Below, piece by piece: positions 1 through 13,200 of a stretch of DNA of 29,825 bases (position 1 is the first letter of the stretch; each line of letters begins with the position of its first letter). The notes beneath the pieces are model-generated. The model made no database searches. It worked only from the letters and a program-made list of their open reading frames with translations, and was not told where the DNA came from. The stretch lies in the NCBI RefSeq assembly GCF_001949145.1, contig NW_019091465.1, positions 756,516 to 786,340 on the forward strand, read 5' to 3'. Both the position numbers and the translations under genes were made by a program. This stretch comes from Acanthaster planci. Lineage: Eukaryota > Echinodermata > Asteroidea > Valvatida > Acanthasteridae.

Positions 1-1100
1 GCAGTACAAGTTTATGGAGTTGGTCAGTTCTCAAACGGCATAGAAAAAATTATGCACCCGGCAACTTCAAGCAGGCATATAGCCAGGATTTAGTTTGCTT
101 GACCATTGCAAATTGAAATATGAGCCCCTGTAAACCTATTATTAAGCACTTTCCCTCTTACGAATTTCTTTTATCAGTGTCCAAAGTGGGCTTTCTCAGT
201 TTTCCAATTTTACTGTTCTGTCTCCCCTGGCACTCTGCAAAGCTGCACTCTCCCATTGCAAGGCTATGCTGCTGACTTCAAATCCAATTTGACTGATTCC
301 ATATACACCGTACCTACCGTACATGTACATGTACTTTTTTTTATTCATTTCTGGTAATGAATCCTTTGTACTCTTTTTATTTATTTCTGGTAATGACACC
401 AAGGATTCCTCAAAAGCACCCTAGGCACTGTAGCTTTCAAGCCTGAAGAAACTGAAACATGTACACTGTACATTGTACATCTGTATTTGGACTGTACACA
501 GGCTGAAGCCGTTTTATGTGGAGGGCTATTTAAGGTTACAGCAATATTTAGATCTTTTCATCTCTTTTTTTTAATCTTTTAATGATCTTACTGGTACCAG
601 TATTTATTACTTTACTTTTGGTCTTTGTCCTACCGGTATTTCTTGTTAGCAGACTGAACCTTTTTATCATCACGGTCAGGAATTGTAATTCCTTGGCAGT
701 CTTGCCTTCTCTACTTTTTATTGCTTGTAACTGTTTTCACTTACGCATTTTGGTAATCTGTATGTATTGCGCGATGTGATGATTCTACTAATGAGGTGGA
801 ATAAATAGCATCAACAATATTTTAATAAGTGTCTCCGTGAACATTTTGTGCACTGGTAGCCAGTATATGTACACGTAAAATACCAGAAGGTTACAGACAT
901 TATGTAAAGAAAGATCCAAATTTTTTGGGACTTTCGAAGTACATGTACATTCTGCCCCCCCTCCCCCAAAGTATCAGCAGTGCTTACAATTAACAAAATT
1001 TAATTTGTGCCTTGGAATTCGGTCTATTTTTGTGTTTTTTTATGTGCACCATATCTAATAATAATGGTTTTTTTGGGGGGGATGCTTTTTTCTTGAGCAG
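1..1100. other. Intron upstream of exon A, no feature
   Basis: AT-rich, with many TACATGTA-type words (325, 458, 940) and a C-rich tract at 952-967. I see no exon for the N-terminal half of the CH domain and no credible gene on the minus strand. Confidence 0.7.
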
Positions 1101-1226
1101 CTGGTGAGACCCTGGCCAGGGTGGATTACAACCCCCAGACCACCACGGCGATGAGGGATAACGTGGAGCGGGTGCTTCAGTTCATGGCGTCGAAGAGGAT
1201 CCGCATGCACCACACCTCAGCCAAGG
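1101..1226 (+). CDS. DIXDC1: Dixin exon A: CH domain, penultimate part
   Basis: The acceptor is a T-rich tract followed by GAGCAG; the donor is AAGG/gtaggg. The exon carries two bases of a split codon, 41 full codons and one base. It reads [12 protein letters not shown], then [18 protein letters not shown], typical of the CH fold of Dixin (helices E-F). The split first codon (xCT) would give Ala with G, as expected before GET. The preceding exon is outside the window. Confidence 0.93.
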
Positions 1227-4200
1227 GTAGGGTTCTGCCACAGGGCAGGGTTGTACATTAACCCTAATCCCTAGGCTCCTGAACCTCACAAAATCCAACA
1301 GGTTCATGTACTTGTCAATGTACTTGTACTTGCAGGTTACTGTACTAAACCTGATAAACTCCAACAGAATGAGCCCGTTGGAGTTTGAGTGATATGGTAT
1401 GGATGGGTCTATGCAGTATAGGATGACTTGCACTGAACAGTACCAAACCTGACAAAATCAAGCAAAGTCCAACAACTGGTACAGCAAGCCAGACACTGCA
1501 CACAGTGACCCGTGTGTATCCCAACTCACACAGAATCCAACACCATCTCCCTGGGCCTTTCATCCCAAGTCTCATAAAATTCAACAAGAAGTTCCTCAGG
1601 TACGGTACCAAACCTGCCAAAACCTCACAAAACCTGCCGTTGGAGTATGGCAGGTTTTGAGCAGTTAGGGTTAAGGCCAGGCCCAAATGTTTGACTGTTT
1701 ATAACGGTCCCTTTGGTTGGTACAGTATATGTGTGTGTTCATGCATGAAGTATTCATTACTCCACAGCACTGTGTCAAATGTGTACCGGTACATGTACAC
1801 CTTTGTCTTCTGAACAGAGCTGAATCTTGATTTACACTGTCTGATCTTCATGTGTACATGCTCTAGAATACCGAATTTGACCTTGTTTTGAGAATTTTAC
1901 TGATGCTTTCAAAGACTGTCCCATTTACCCAACACTCAGTGAAAAATTAACCCTGACCATTCAGGTGAAGCATGAATCACGTAGAATCACATCTTGTTGA
2001 ATTTGGTATCGTTGGGCTGTTCTTTGATCATCCTTGCAACTTTCCTTGACTAACAGATATTGTTGACGGCAACCTAAAGGCCATCATGAGGTTGATCCTG
2101 GCTCTAGCCGCCCATTACAAGCCCAGCAGCGTCAAGCAGACACCCCAGGTGGCCAGCAGCTCTGCTGTCCCCACCACTACGCCCACCGGACGAAAAGCGC
2201 AGCGCCAGGCCTCTTTTGTTGCCATGGCGGCCAATGCGGCGGCAGCCATCCATGATGTCAGGAAGGAGGCGGCTGGGGCGGGGTCATCCCTACGGCGATA
2301 CAGAGAGCAAAGGTGAGGGGTTAGATAAATAGAAAACATTAAGTGGTGAGATCCCAAATTTTTTCTGGAGGCTCCTTGGGACTTCCTTTTCCGCCGGTGT
2401 TTTTATTTATTACCTTGTGATGAGGTGTTCGTCATCAAAGAACCTCACCAGCTCTCATTACTCGCCAACTCATGATAGATGTTTTCTATGTGGTGCTACC
2501 GCATTGCTTCCTCTGCAAAGCTTCAAATCTCAACTAATCTTCACTGGTAACAAAGATGGGTCGGTTTGAAACCTCATCAGTGCTGTTGCTGCTCTTTGCC
2601 TGGTACCCGCACCAATAATGCTGTAAATTTGTGCCTATTCTTATGAAAATGAGTTGTCACTGAAGAACAAAAACATTCACTTTGCTTCAGCCCCAATGAG
2701 ACAGGATTGTAACAGATAACAAAGCGCCTTCTCCCTTTCAGTGTTCAGTACTTGGGTATGCCCGCTTGGTGTAACGTATGCAACACCAATTTTCACCTGA
2801 ATGTGCACAAGCTGGCAGCCTCTTCAAATCGGTTCTGGGCTCCNNNNNNNNNNNNNNNNNNNNNNNNNNNNNNNNNNNNNNNNNNNNNNNNNNNNNNNNN
2901 NNNNNNNNNNNNNNNNNNNNNNNNNNNNNNNNNNNNNNNNNNNNNNNNNNNNNNNNNNNNNNNNNNNNNNNNNNNNNNNNNNNNNNNNNNNNNNNNNNNN
3001 NNNNNNNNNNNNNNNNNNNNNNNNNNNNNNNNNNNNNNNNNNNNNNNNNNNNNNNNNNNNNNNNNNNNNNNNNNNNNNNNNNNNNNNNNNNNNNNNNNNN
3101 NNNNNNNNNNNNNNNNNNNNNNNNNNNNNNNNNNNNNNNNNNNNNNNNNNNNNNNNNNNNNNNNNNNNNNNNNNNNNNNNNNNNNNNNNNNNNNNNNNNN
3201 NNNNNNNNNNNNNNNNNNNNNNNNNNNNNNNNNNNNNNNNNNNNNNNNNNNNNNNNNNNNNNNNNNNNNNNNNNNNNNNNNNNNNNNNNNNNNNNNNNNN
3301 NNNNNNNNNNNNNNNNNNNNNNNNNNNNNNNNNNNNNNNNNNNNNNNNNNNNNNNNNNNNNNNNNNNNNNNNNNNNNNNNNNNNNNNNNNNNNNNNNNNN
3401 NNNNNNNNNNNNNNNNNNNNNNNNNNNNNNNNNNNNNNNNNNNNNNNNCTCAGGGATACCATTGCTCAGCAGCTTTCAACTATCTCCCTCTGAAGTACTT
3501 TGCATAAATCCATGTACACCATTGTCATGGATTTAGCTTGAGAATTGTCGGCCATAATGGATTCCGAACAATGATGATGTCACACTTTTGCATGTGCACT
3601 TTCCTACATGCACATATCATGTATATTGGGGCTCGATGGATCTGAGTCCCACTTTACTCCCATGGCAGGGGTGAGATTTGTCGGGATTTTTCCTGATTTC
3701 AGGATTTTTCAACAATCTCTCTTGACAATTTGAAAGTCCTGATTTTTAATACCATTGAGACATTTTCACATAAAAAAGTGGTGTACATGTACAACGCAAG
3801 ATATTGGTATTTGAAGGGCTGTCTTGAGGCAAACACAAATGTGCATGTGTACCACTGACCCTATCCTGGGCCCAATTTCACGGCGCTGCTTACTGCAAGC
3901 GAAAAATCGGCGCTTACCGTAGTAGAAAATATTCTGTGCTTATGGCGAATGTATTTCACGGGTTAGTGAGGAATTTTAGCTCGTGCGAATGTGTACATTC
4001 CGTGACTAAGGATTTTGTGCTTAAAGGGTTAGGACAGAAATTTCTGCTGGCGCGGTTAGCGCAGAATGGAGATCATGATCGGAATTCTGCGGTAAGCAGC
4101 GCCATGAAATTGGGCCCTGCTGTGGGCCCTCGAAACCTCGGGCGATGATTTTATGGTTATTTCATTTTCCTGCAATCTAACCCCTATATGTACATAAGAA

Positions 4201-7200
4201 ATACAGTGATATCACTACATGTATGTATGTATATTATAGTTGGTTGGGAGCAGAAAACGGATGTTTGCTTATAATCTGTTTCTGTAAAGTGACCAGATGA
4301 GCAAGGCTCATTATAAAACATTAATCCCTTTTCACCTAAATGTTCAAAACGTACAGACTCCTCCGATGAAAGCCATGATGCAAAGTAGTGGTGTTTCGTA
4401 GGCAGTTACAGTACATCTTCCAGCTGTTCTTAGAGACGCAAAACAACGGTGTTTGTTTGTAGTCAAAACGTCGCCCTTGAATTTCCTCTGCAGAACTGTG
4501 ACCCTGCATGCTTTGAATATCTCAGTATTAAATATTTGTCTTTGTGTAAGAGTCAGTGTGCCTTTCTTTAATTTTGAGTTTGCTCTCAGTTGATTGTTTT
4601 TCAGGTCTCCTTTTTTCATTGTGTTTCTATTGCATGCTGTTGTTTGTTTTTCTCGGTGTGTCATCAGAGGAATTGGTCTACGGAGTCGCAATTCAACTTC
4701 CCCGGCCACTAAGGAGCAGATACAGCAGAGGTTAAGAGCTAGCTCGAGGTACATGTATGAGCATCTCACACTTGGATGCTTGGGGATGTGAAATCACCTG
4801 TTATGGGGGGAAAAACCTGGGAAGCCTTTAGAAATCTGTAGGTCACTCGCAAGGTCAATGAAGATTTTGATTGTGAAAGTTGAAAGTAGTAAAACTGTAC
4901 ATTAACCCTAACCATCCCAAATCCTTCAAAATCCTTTGGGCGGTTTTGGAGGATTTTGGAGGATGGAGACTGCCTGGCAAAATTGCATTGCTGATTGCAA
5001 AGGATGCATTGTCTCAAGGTTGTGGGTTAGACCTTGTATCGTTTATGTTCAGTCATGCATAAACTCACGCCCACATAATATTTGAAATCTTTTTCTGCTG
5101 GTTTTTTTTATCTTTCATTTGTTGCAAAGTCAATAAACTTAGTTGATGTGAAGTATTCTTTGCTTTTTTCCACTCTGATTTACTTTCAGTGTTTGAGTTG
5201 AGAACCGAGTTTCCTCTGAGCTGTTTATTAGAAACCTAAGTTGCCTCAATTGCATGTTGGAAGCATGTCTTCAGTTGTTATAAATCTAGAGCAGCTTTTC
5301 TCCCCAAGGGGGCCCCTCAGCAGATGAGGAAAAGAACCATTTTAAAAGAATCTGATTGTCCCTTTGTTGTTCTTTATTTAGATCTTGTTCTAACAGTTTG
5401 ACATAGCTGTAAAGCCATTTTGGGAGAGAACCTACACTGTGTTTGTTATTTAAAATCTTGAAAAGTCACCGTTTTTGTTGTCATTGTTACAAGTAGTGCT
5501 GGATGTTTGTTTCAGATATTTCAATTCAACTTCCAGTCTTGCCCCTGAGATAGAAGACTTTCTGGTCCAGTCCTTCTTTGCAATTTCAAGCAGTGACCAT
5601 TTATAAACTGCATGTACCGGTACATGTACTGTTCGATTTTCTTCGGTGACCTGTTCACAAAATGTGTCTGGGATACCAGGCAGAATCGACACCATAGTTG
5701 ACTAGAGTGGTTGTCGCTCAAACATGCCCTATTATCACAGCTGTCTCTCAGAGTTTGATGCCTCCTTTTTTGTCCTTACACAGCTCTGACAGTGAGCGCC
5801 CAGCTTCCAGGACCAGCCCCCTCCCATCCATGGTGGCGTCATCACCCAGCCCCACCCCGAGCAACGTGACGCGGTCCAGCGACCGTTCCATCACGAGCAG
5901 TCCCAGGCTGCACGTGGGCAGCGTCCCTGCGATGTCTGACTCGGACCAAGGTGAGAAAGTGTAATTGCTGTGATTGTTTTCCCACACATAGAAGCTATTA
6001 AATATGATTCTCTTATTTTACATGTACATTGTAAGCGACGTGATGTGACAAAATTGGGTACATTTGAGCAAGGGGGCAGTTACCGGTACCAGTACATGTA
6101 TACCTCAATGCAATTTTATGCTAATTTGTAGATTATAGACATTGTAAACACTAATTTGTTTATCAAAATTCCAGTTCCGAGGTGACCCCCGTTCCAGATG
6201 AGGAAGAATAAAACATAGGCCCTAAGAGTTCAAACTTTACCGTGGAAAGGATATTTGGCCCATGAAATTTCACTTCGAAAGTTTTACCAAACTCTCGAAA
6301 CTTGAGCAGTATCTGAGATTATTAAACATCGATGAAAGTCACCACGGTAGCACTAATGGACGTGTACTAATACGGTACTGTACATGTACACTCACGCACC
6401 CTGTGTACATGGTACTGTTAGACCACTCTCATTTGGCTTACAACTCCTATGGGCGGCCACAGTTTGCAGAAATATCTCCTTTTGGTTGGTTTTCGATTTT
6501 ACCTCAAATTCGCTCAAAATGAGCATTTGTCCCATTGATTTTAAATAGGGTTTTATTTTCATTTAGTTTGCGTGTAAATATTAGTATCTGGTGTTTGATG
6601 GCTGCGCGGGATGTTAACACTTTTTAAGTTATTCTTTTTCTTTTGTATCGATGGCCAGCCATAGTTTTATCAGTCACTTGTTGAAAAACACGACTGTGAC
6701 CTCAAAAGGTCAGACTGTACCCATCTTGATTATGTGCATCAGCAAAGTTTTTAGCTTAACCAGAAAAGTGTTTTGTAATAATGGTCAAGTGTGGAAACAC
6801 GCACGTGGCACTGCAGCAAACGTGGCTGAATTCCAAGTAAAAGTCGACCATCATTAACTGCCTGTAAAAGCAAACGGCATACCACACTTCCTCTCTGTCA
6901 GCTGTTTAGCAAAGATAGTCCAGTGCGTGTTTGGATACTTTTTTCATTTGTTATGCGTTTAATTTTTTTTCTTTTGTCTGTGGAACTTTGCATTTCATAA
7001 AGTCTGAGAATGGGCCAGGAAATCCTGCTGATAATTCATGGTTGTGTTGCATTTCCTGAGCACTCTCCTTGTGCTGGCTGTGCGGACAGACCAACTGTAA
7101 AGAAATGGCAATGAACAGGACTCCGAAATTGATCCACAATTGGACAGAGTGAACATACACTTTTCACAGCAAAGAAATTTAATAGTGATCAGAGAGACAT

Positions 7201-10200
7201 TCCATACTGTGCGTGCTCGCACAAGTACACTTTATTGTTTACGTTTACTGCAATAATTGTTTTTACAGTAATTTTGACTTGCCTTTTCAGCAGGGTCCAT
7301 CTGGTGTTTGAAATATAAACATAGGTTTGTTATTGTAATGTCTGGAAAAGAAAATCTCATTTTAAACTTACATGAGTGTGTTTCCCCCCCCTATACCCTC
7401 ACCGACAAATTAACAGACGCGTTCATGTATAAATACATAATACGGTACAAACATGTACATTTAATACAATCTTTCTTTAATCTTGAGATTTGGTATTTTT
7501 TCAGATTAGTCATGAAATTGCCATCTTGTAAATAATCGCCATGTAGTCAATTACATTTCACCCAGCCACGTCCTGATATGATGGAATAACACTTCCTCTT
7601 TCCAACACATCAAGACTGATCATTTCCATTGAAAGCAGACATTAGAATAAATGCATTCATTTGTATCAGCACACTGAATGTGTCCCTAACGATTTGGCTG
7701 GTCGGGATCTAACCTCCACGATGCTCCAGCTAGCCGTGCGTGTATCTAATGCAATTGGTAAAAGAAAACGCGGAAAAGGTTTGTGCTAAGGTTGTTTGTC
7801 ATGTACGTTGTTATCAGAGGAGGAATTCTGCATTTTTTTTGTGTCCGACATGTTTCCAAGTTTTCACGCCGAAAGAAATTCCCCAGCATTCCTGAAAAGA
7901 ATGACTCCTCATGAATTGAGCGTCCTGACTGCTTGTGGGGCTGATTTTTTTTATACCCCTCAATTCTCAAACTGTCCTGGTTGTCCCGCTCTCTCTCAAA
8001 AGAGAAAAGATTCAGTGGAGACACTGTAAACTGACCAAAGTGTGACCGTCCACTGCAAGGCTAGCTTTTCTCACTTAGTGTTGCTTGCTTTTGTTTTTAT
8101 TTTCTTGTAAAAATATGTTTTGTTTGTTTGTGTGTGTGTTTGTTTGTGTGTGTGTGTCCCTTGCAGGCAGCCCGGAGGAGGGCAGATCCAGGTCGAGTTC
8201 ACGACGTTCTTCTATCGCATGGAGTGAGGCGCTTCTTGAAGAGCATAATGAAATGACAACCGACCTGGAGACTACGAAGAAAATGCTGAACCAGTTGCAA
8301 GAATTGGTAAGACTAACCCAAAAAACTTGAAGAGATAGACTCTTACAACACAGGTTTGACACAGTTGAAGTTTTTTATTTTTCTTGTTATCGTTGTTATT
8401 TTAAATGTTTCGTTATGTTTACAATCAGCGAAATCTCTCTCGCTTTGAAAATGTTGGCTTTGTAAACTGCAGAAAGACAAAGAATTTCCAAGGAACGAAG
8501 ACGAACTACAGATAAAGGGACAAGTCATCTTTCCACTGAAAACGTTTTTGTCATGTAAACCTGATTTGATCTTGTGGCCGCATTTTGCCTTTCAAAAATT
8601 GTTACTCATCACATTAAAAAGTCACAAAGGAGTGCCTATAGATTCCGAGACTTGGTGTTAAGAACTTTTGGGATATCGATTGGCCTATGTACTGATGATG
8701 CCACGCTTTGTTTACTTGCGTACTTTCTTATGGAGCCAATCAGGGCTCACGTTCCACTGAGCGGCTTACATACATGTATTTGTACATGTAGGAAAGTACA
8801 CGCGTATGGATCATGCTATAAATTAGGGGTCCAGCTTTCTTGTGCCCCTGCCACATTTGACATATGATTTTGAAAGTTCAGAGCAATTCTGTAAGTTCCA
8901 TGAGTGATGAATTAATGCAAATTACCTGCCCAACCGAAGAGAAATTTTTGAAATCAATTTTAGTGATACTTCCACGTCAAATAACACAGGTCAGATGTAA
9001 CTGGGACACAAAAATGTCACAATTTTGGACCCCGAATTTAAAGAATGGCCCTCACACAAAGTGTGGTGTAAATTGTACAGGGGTCTATTCTTGCCACTTA
9101 CATCAGAAAACTCTCTAATGTGCCCCCTTTCCCAGTTACTGAGCGGTAGACTCCAAGACGATGACGGCAGCTCTGAGGCAGAGGAGGATCAGATGATGTT
9201 TGAGGGATCCAACGCCAAGGAACAAGTGGTGAGTTGGAGAAAAACCATAAAGCCCAAAAAAAAGAGAGATTAGTTTCTTAACGCCTTCACGGCGCAATTA
9301 TTTTGATCGCGAAATTTTGGCTGTGGTATGCCCTGAATGGAGGGCTTTGTCCAGCAGCAGGCCCCATTGAACCAGCAGCTGCGTGGTGAATAGACTGTAT
9401 GTGTGGTATGCACTAATCCTCACACAATGGTGCGGTAGTAGCAGTCCTCCGTAGTGAAGGGGTTAAGCAATCTGCTTGTCAGCCATATTTTGCAAGACAC
9501 TCCCAGAGGCAGATGCAGCAAGGAAATGCTCAACTCCAGGTTTCATGCCCAGATAACCCCTTCCCACAAACCATGCAAACCTCATGAAACCTCGCGGTAT
9601 ACCTGGAGCTACTGCCTTTGTATCGATGTGTGAGCGAGGGAGGGCACTTATATCATGTTTCAGTTGTATTAAGTAATTAAAGTTACACGTTGAGTTAAAA
9701 AAAAAAGCCAACAGCGGTTTCCTGTAGGACGGTAATATACCATGGGTGTTTTCATTTTTTAATCGGCTGATTTCCTCCTTATGTTTAATTCCTATGTCAG
9801 TGCAAATAGAGAACACTACACCGTCATTTGTGGCAAATGAGTTCTGTTTTGTTTTCTCCTACAACACCTGATCTCATTTTGTTTTTTCTTTCCTGCCGCA
9901 AGGTCGTTCTGCAAGCCAGGCTGCGTCAGAGCCAAGAGGAATGCGGCCAACTCAAGACGGAGCTCTCCAAGACCAAGCAGGAATGTCGCAATCTGCAGGG
10001 GACCAAGGTGAGAGCAGTCTGCCTTGCCTGGCCCTCGCTCTCTCTCCCTGCCTGCCGCAAAGACACTTGCCCGTCTCATCCAGCTGCTTGAGCATTGTGA
10101 AGGGTCGCTTTAACTGATGCAGTTGTAAAGCTGGTTGATGTTTGGGAAATTGCCGAGTGGAACATGTTGCTTTAACCCTATAATAACCTGGGCCTTTTTT

Positions 10201-13200
10201 TCTGCTGGGATGTGAACCTACATGTATATGTGGGTTCAGGGCAATCCTGTGCCAGTATCACCTCCACTTACCACAACAGTTCTTTTCTTTTTTTCATCAG
10301 AACTAAACAGAAAATCCTGATGTTCTCTCACAGCCAAATACGTTTTTCATTACCTTTGTTAGCAATGATGAGCCTCAATTGAACACAATGAGTTAGATTG
10401 TCAAAATTTCCATTTTCGCTCTGTGTCAGGCCAACTTACACCACCTAAAATGGTTTCATAAGTTACACCAGAATTTGTTGCACAAGTCACAAACCTGTGC
10501 ATTGCGTACGTTTCGTAAAATGGCTCGTAATTTGTGTGCAGTGTACTCAATAAAATGTGGCGTAAGGGAGGTCGTACCGTTGCAAAATGTTTCGTAAAAA
10601 TGGCTGCAGGCCCAGACATCATCATCTTCAAAAAGCAACCAGCCTTTTTTTTTGCCGTACAGTCTCAATCTTACACAATCCTCCACTTCTGCGTGGAAGG
10701 GAAATGCCTTTCATGGTAGTCTCCTTTCTGGGGGACAAAAGTAAATTTGGGTGACAAATGAATAACTAAACAGTAAATACAGAGGTCACTTTCCCAGTGA
10801 AGATTAATACACGCTGCTCATGCCAGCTTTCTAACTTAGAGTTTGCAAAAAATGACAAAATGATTTTGCAAGAACTAATTTTGTTTTTTGCAGTATCGAC
10901 AGTTCCCATGTACTAACCAAGGAACCAATTTCATGTACATACGTAAAAGGCAAAAAAAAACCCATACTACAAAAGATAAAGCAAAATGACAAAATTAAGG
11001 AAAAGAAAAAAAGCAGGTCTTCGCGTTTTTACTTGCTTTAAAACCAGCCAGGAACCAGTGACGAGCAGTACTATATTGCACGATATTTTGATTGAAAACA
11101 AACATCAGCTCAAAAGCGAGTATTATTTGTGTGTGCTTTACAGCAAAAGTTCCATGCCCTTCCAGTGACATGAAATTGGTCCGGGTCCTGAAGTCTAGAT
11201 ACTAATTGCCATGTTTACCCCCCGACAGGCCGGGCTCCAGTCTCGACTAACGGAGCAAGATAACGCCCTCCTCCAGATGAAGGCGGAGCTTCTGAGGGTG
11301 GGCTTCACCCAACAGAACCAGGATGCCGAAAAGGTAACGGAAAAAAAAAAAGCCAGAGGACACCATACTAACACATCTTGGTACAAGGCAGATTCTTAAT
11401 AACCCATGCGTTCCGTTAATGTTTTCCCATGCGGGGCCATTATTACCAGGCAAGCTTGGATCATTTCTCAACCCCGGGTTTTGTTCCCGGATGTGGTTTC
11501 CCTCTGGGAGTCACTGATAAGTGATAAGCGCTAGGTTTGCATCTCAAGGTTTGAAGTTCATGTTGCGCATGTACCAAAAGGACCTGTGCAGTGTCGGAGT
11601 CTTCTGAAATCAGGGTCTTGTTAAGAATTACAGACTCAGAGCCTGAAGCCTATGCCGATTGCAAACCCTCGACTTGAGAAATGATTTCGGTGTACATCAA
11701 AATGGGTCATTCTAAAAATTTGGGGTCGTCTCTTTGTTCGTGCAAATTTTATAAATTTACATCACATTTATTTCCCAAGAGTTGAATGTTAATTATGAAA
11801 TTTGCCCTTACACTGACGTATTTTAATTAACACCGTTTACCCAGTACTTGTCTGAAAGCTCGTGATACAAAATTCACAAGCTTTCTTGGGTGGGACTCGG
11901 ACCTATAACCACCTGCTTACTATTGCAGACGTCTTAACCACTCCGCCACCGCGCTGCCTGGGTCAACTGGCTGGTGCGAGTTATGCAATTAAGTAACGCA
12001 GATTACCCGTCAAACAAATAAATGTAGTTTGAAGTCAAATACGGATGATTCACAGTAGTGCACCACCAAGAGTTTGCAACGTGTTGGCCAATCGTAATGC
12101 GCGAAATTTGTCGACCCTTTCCAAACGCGCATTGGGTTGACAAATTCCACGCATTGTGATTGGCCAACGCATTGCAAACTCTTGGTGGCGCACTATTGTG
12201 AAACAGCCGTATTCAGTGATACCTGTCCTTCCATGTCATATTATCGCATTCCATGGTGTCTGGTGTAATGAATACACCAAAAATGTCTCACTTTTGCACC
12301 CCAAAGTTATAGAATGACGCTCATGTATATGTACATACCGAACACTGGAGTGTGATGCATGCTGGGATAACGAACGATCGATGATGATAACAAACAGTGT
12401 AAGGCTCCCATTGCTGCATCGCTAGACATGCTCTTGAGTTTTTTACGCCAAACTTTGAGACCAATGCAACTTTCTGGTGACCTTAAGATACGCCTCGCCA
12501 GTTTGTAGTGCGTGGTTTTGATAGCTATTAAACTCTAGCTTCCATTGGTGTGTGACCCTATGCATGTATGCATCCCTCTGTACATATATTTGCACCCTCT
12601 GCACCCCTTCCGCACCCCCCCCCCCGCACCCCTCGTAGCCCCAGCACCCCCCCCCCCCATGCCTCATTGTGCTACTGAATAGACACCTATTTTCACTTCA
12701 TACAGGTAAAATGCACGTCAGGAATGCTTGTTCATTGGTGAAAAATTACCCACAGTTCTTTGTGTTTCCTTGCCAGCATTCTGAAATCAAAACAAACAAG
12801 CCTAACCAAGTTGCAAGTGAACTTTTCTGGTAGACCAAGAAACAGTGTTCTCACACATACGTCACAGACAGACCTTGTCAAAACTGACTGGCTGTGGCTA
12901 GGAGTCAAATATGTCTATGGGGAGTGGTTTCAGCCGTTAGCCAATGCTCTCCATATGCACCCATATTGTAGCTCTAACTTTTGGACACAGCTACACTTTC
13001 ACAGGTTGATGTTATTGTTACACCCATATTTTCCTGCCACTTGCAGACGGACCTCAAGAGGCGATTGGAGGAGAAGGAGCGGATGACCTCCGACCTGACC
13101 CGGCAGCTGAATCAGAAGGACGACCTTCTGAAGCAACAGCAGGAGCAGATCGAGAGTCTGACGCAGCAGCTGCAGGAACTCAACTCCTTCAAGGTCGGTG

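Larger units (their letters stand above)
11703..12325. mobile_element. MITE copy 2 of the ATGGGT-end family, interrupted
   Basis: Left end GGGTCATTCTAAAAATTTGG and right end (opposite strand) GTCATTCTATAACTTTGGGG are inverted copies of the ends seen at 8808 and 25260. The right part (GAATACACCAAAAATGTCTC) also matches their interior. At about 620 bp it is 380 bp longer than the other copies; the excess is the tRNA-like piece at 11885-11954 and the hairpin at 12038-12215, which look like later insertions. Confidence 0.5.
11334..13046. other. Intron G-H, filled largely by repeats
   Basis: It holds the interrupted MITE with its inserted tRNA-like piece and hairpin (11703-12325), the C-rich tract and the first dispersed-repeat copy. 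The remaining sequence shows no exon. Confidence 0.7.

Noticed and set aside
2752-3536. Long frames of 200-250 codons
   Set aside because: They consist almost wholly of N; only short flanks are real sequence.
4344-4769. 141-codon open frame on the minus strand
   Set aside because: It overlaps the probable Dixin cassette exon on the other strand, has no domain, and no splice context; it looks like a chance frame.
8864-9118. Frame resembling the minus-strand frame 25174-25398
   Set aside because: Both are inside copies of the same repeat family; DNA identity explains the protein similarity.
9463-9816. 117-codon minus-strand frame in intron E-F
   Set aside because: It begins inside the TTAA element border, and has a poly-A derived Phe run; no splice sites or family resemblance.
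11885-11954. Functional tRNA gene
   Set aside because: Boxes A and B are present but T and acceptor stems do not pair and the anticodon loop has eight bases.
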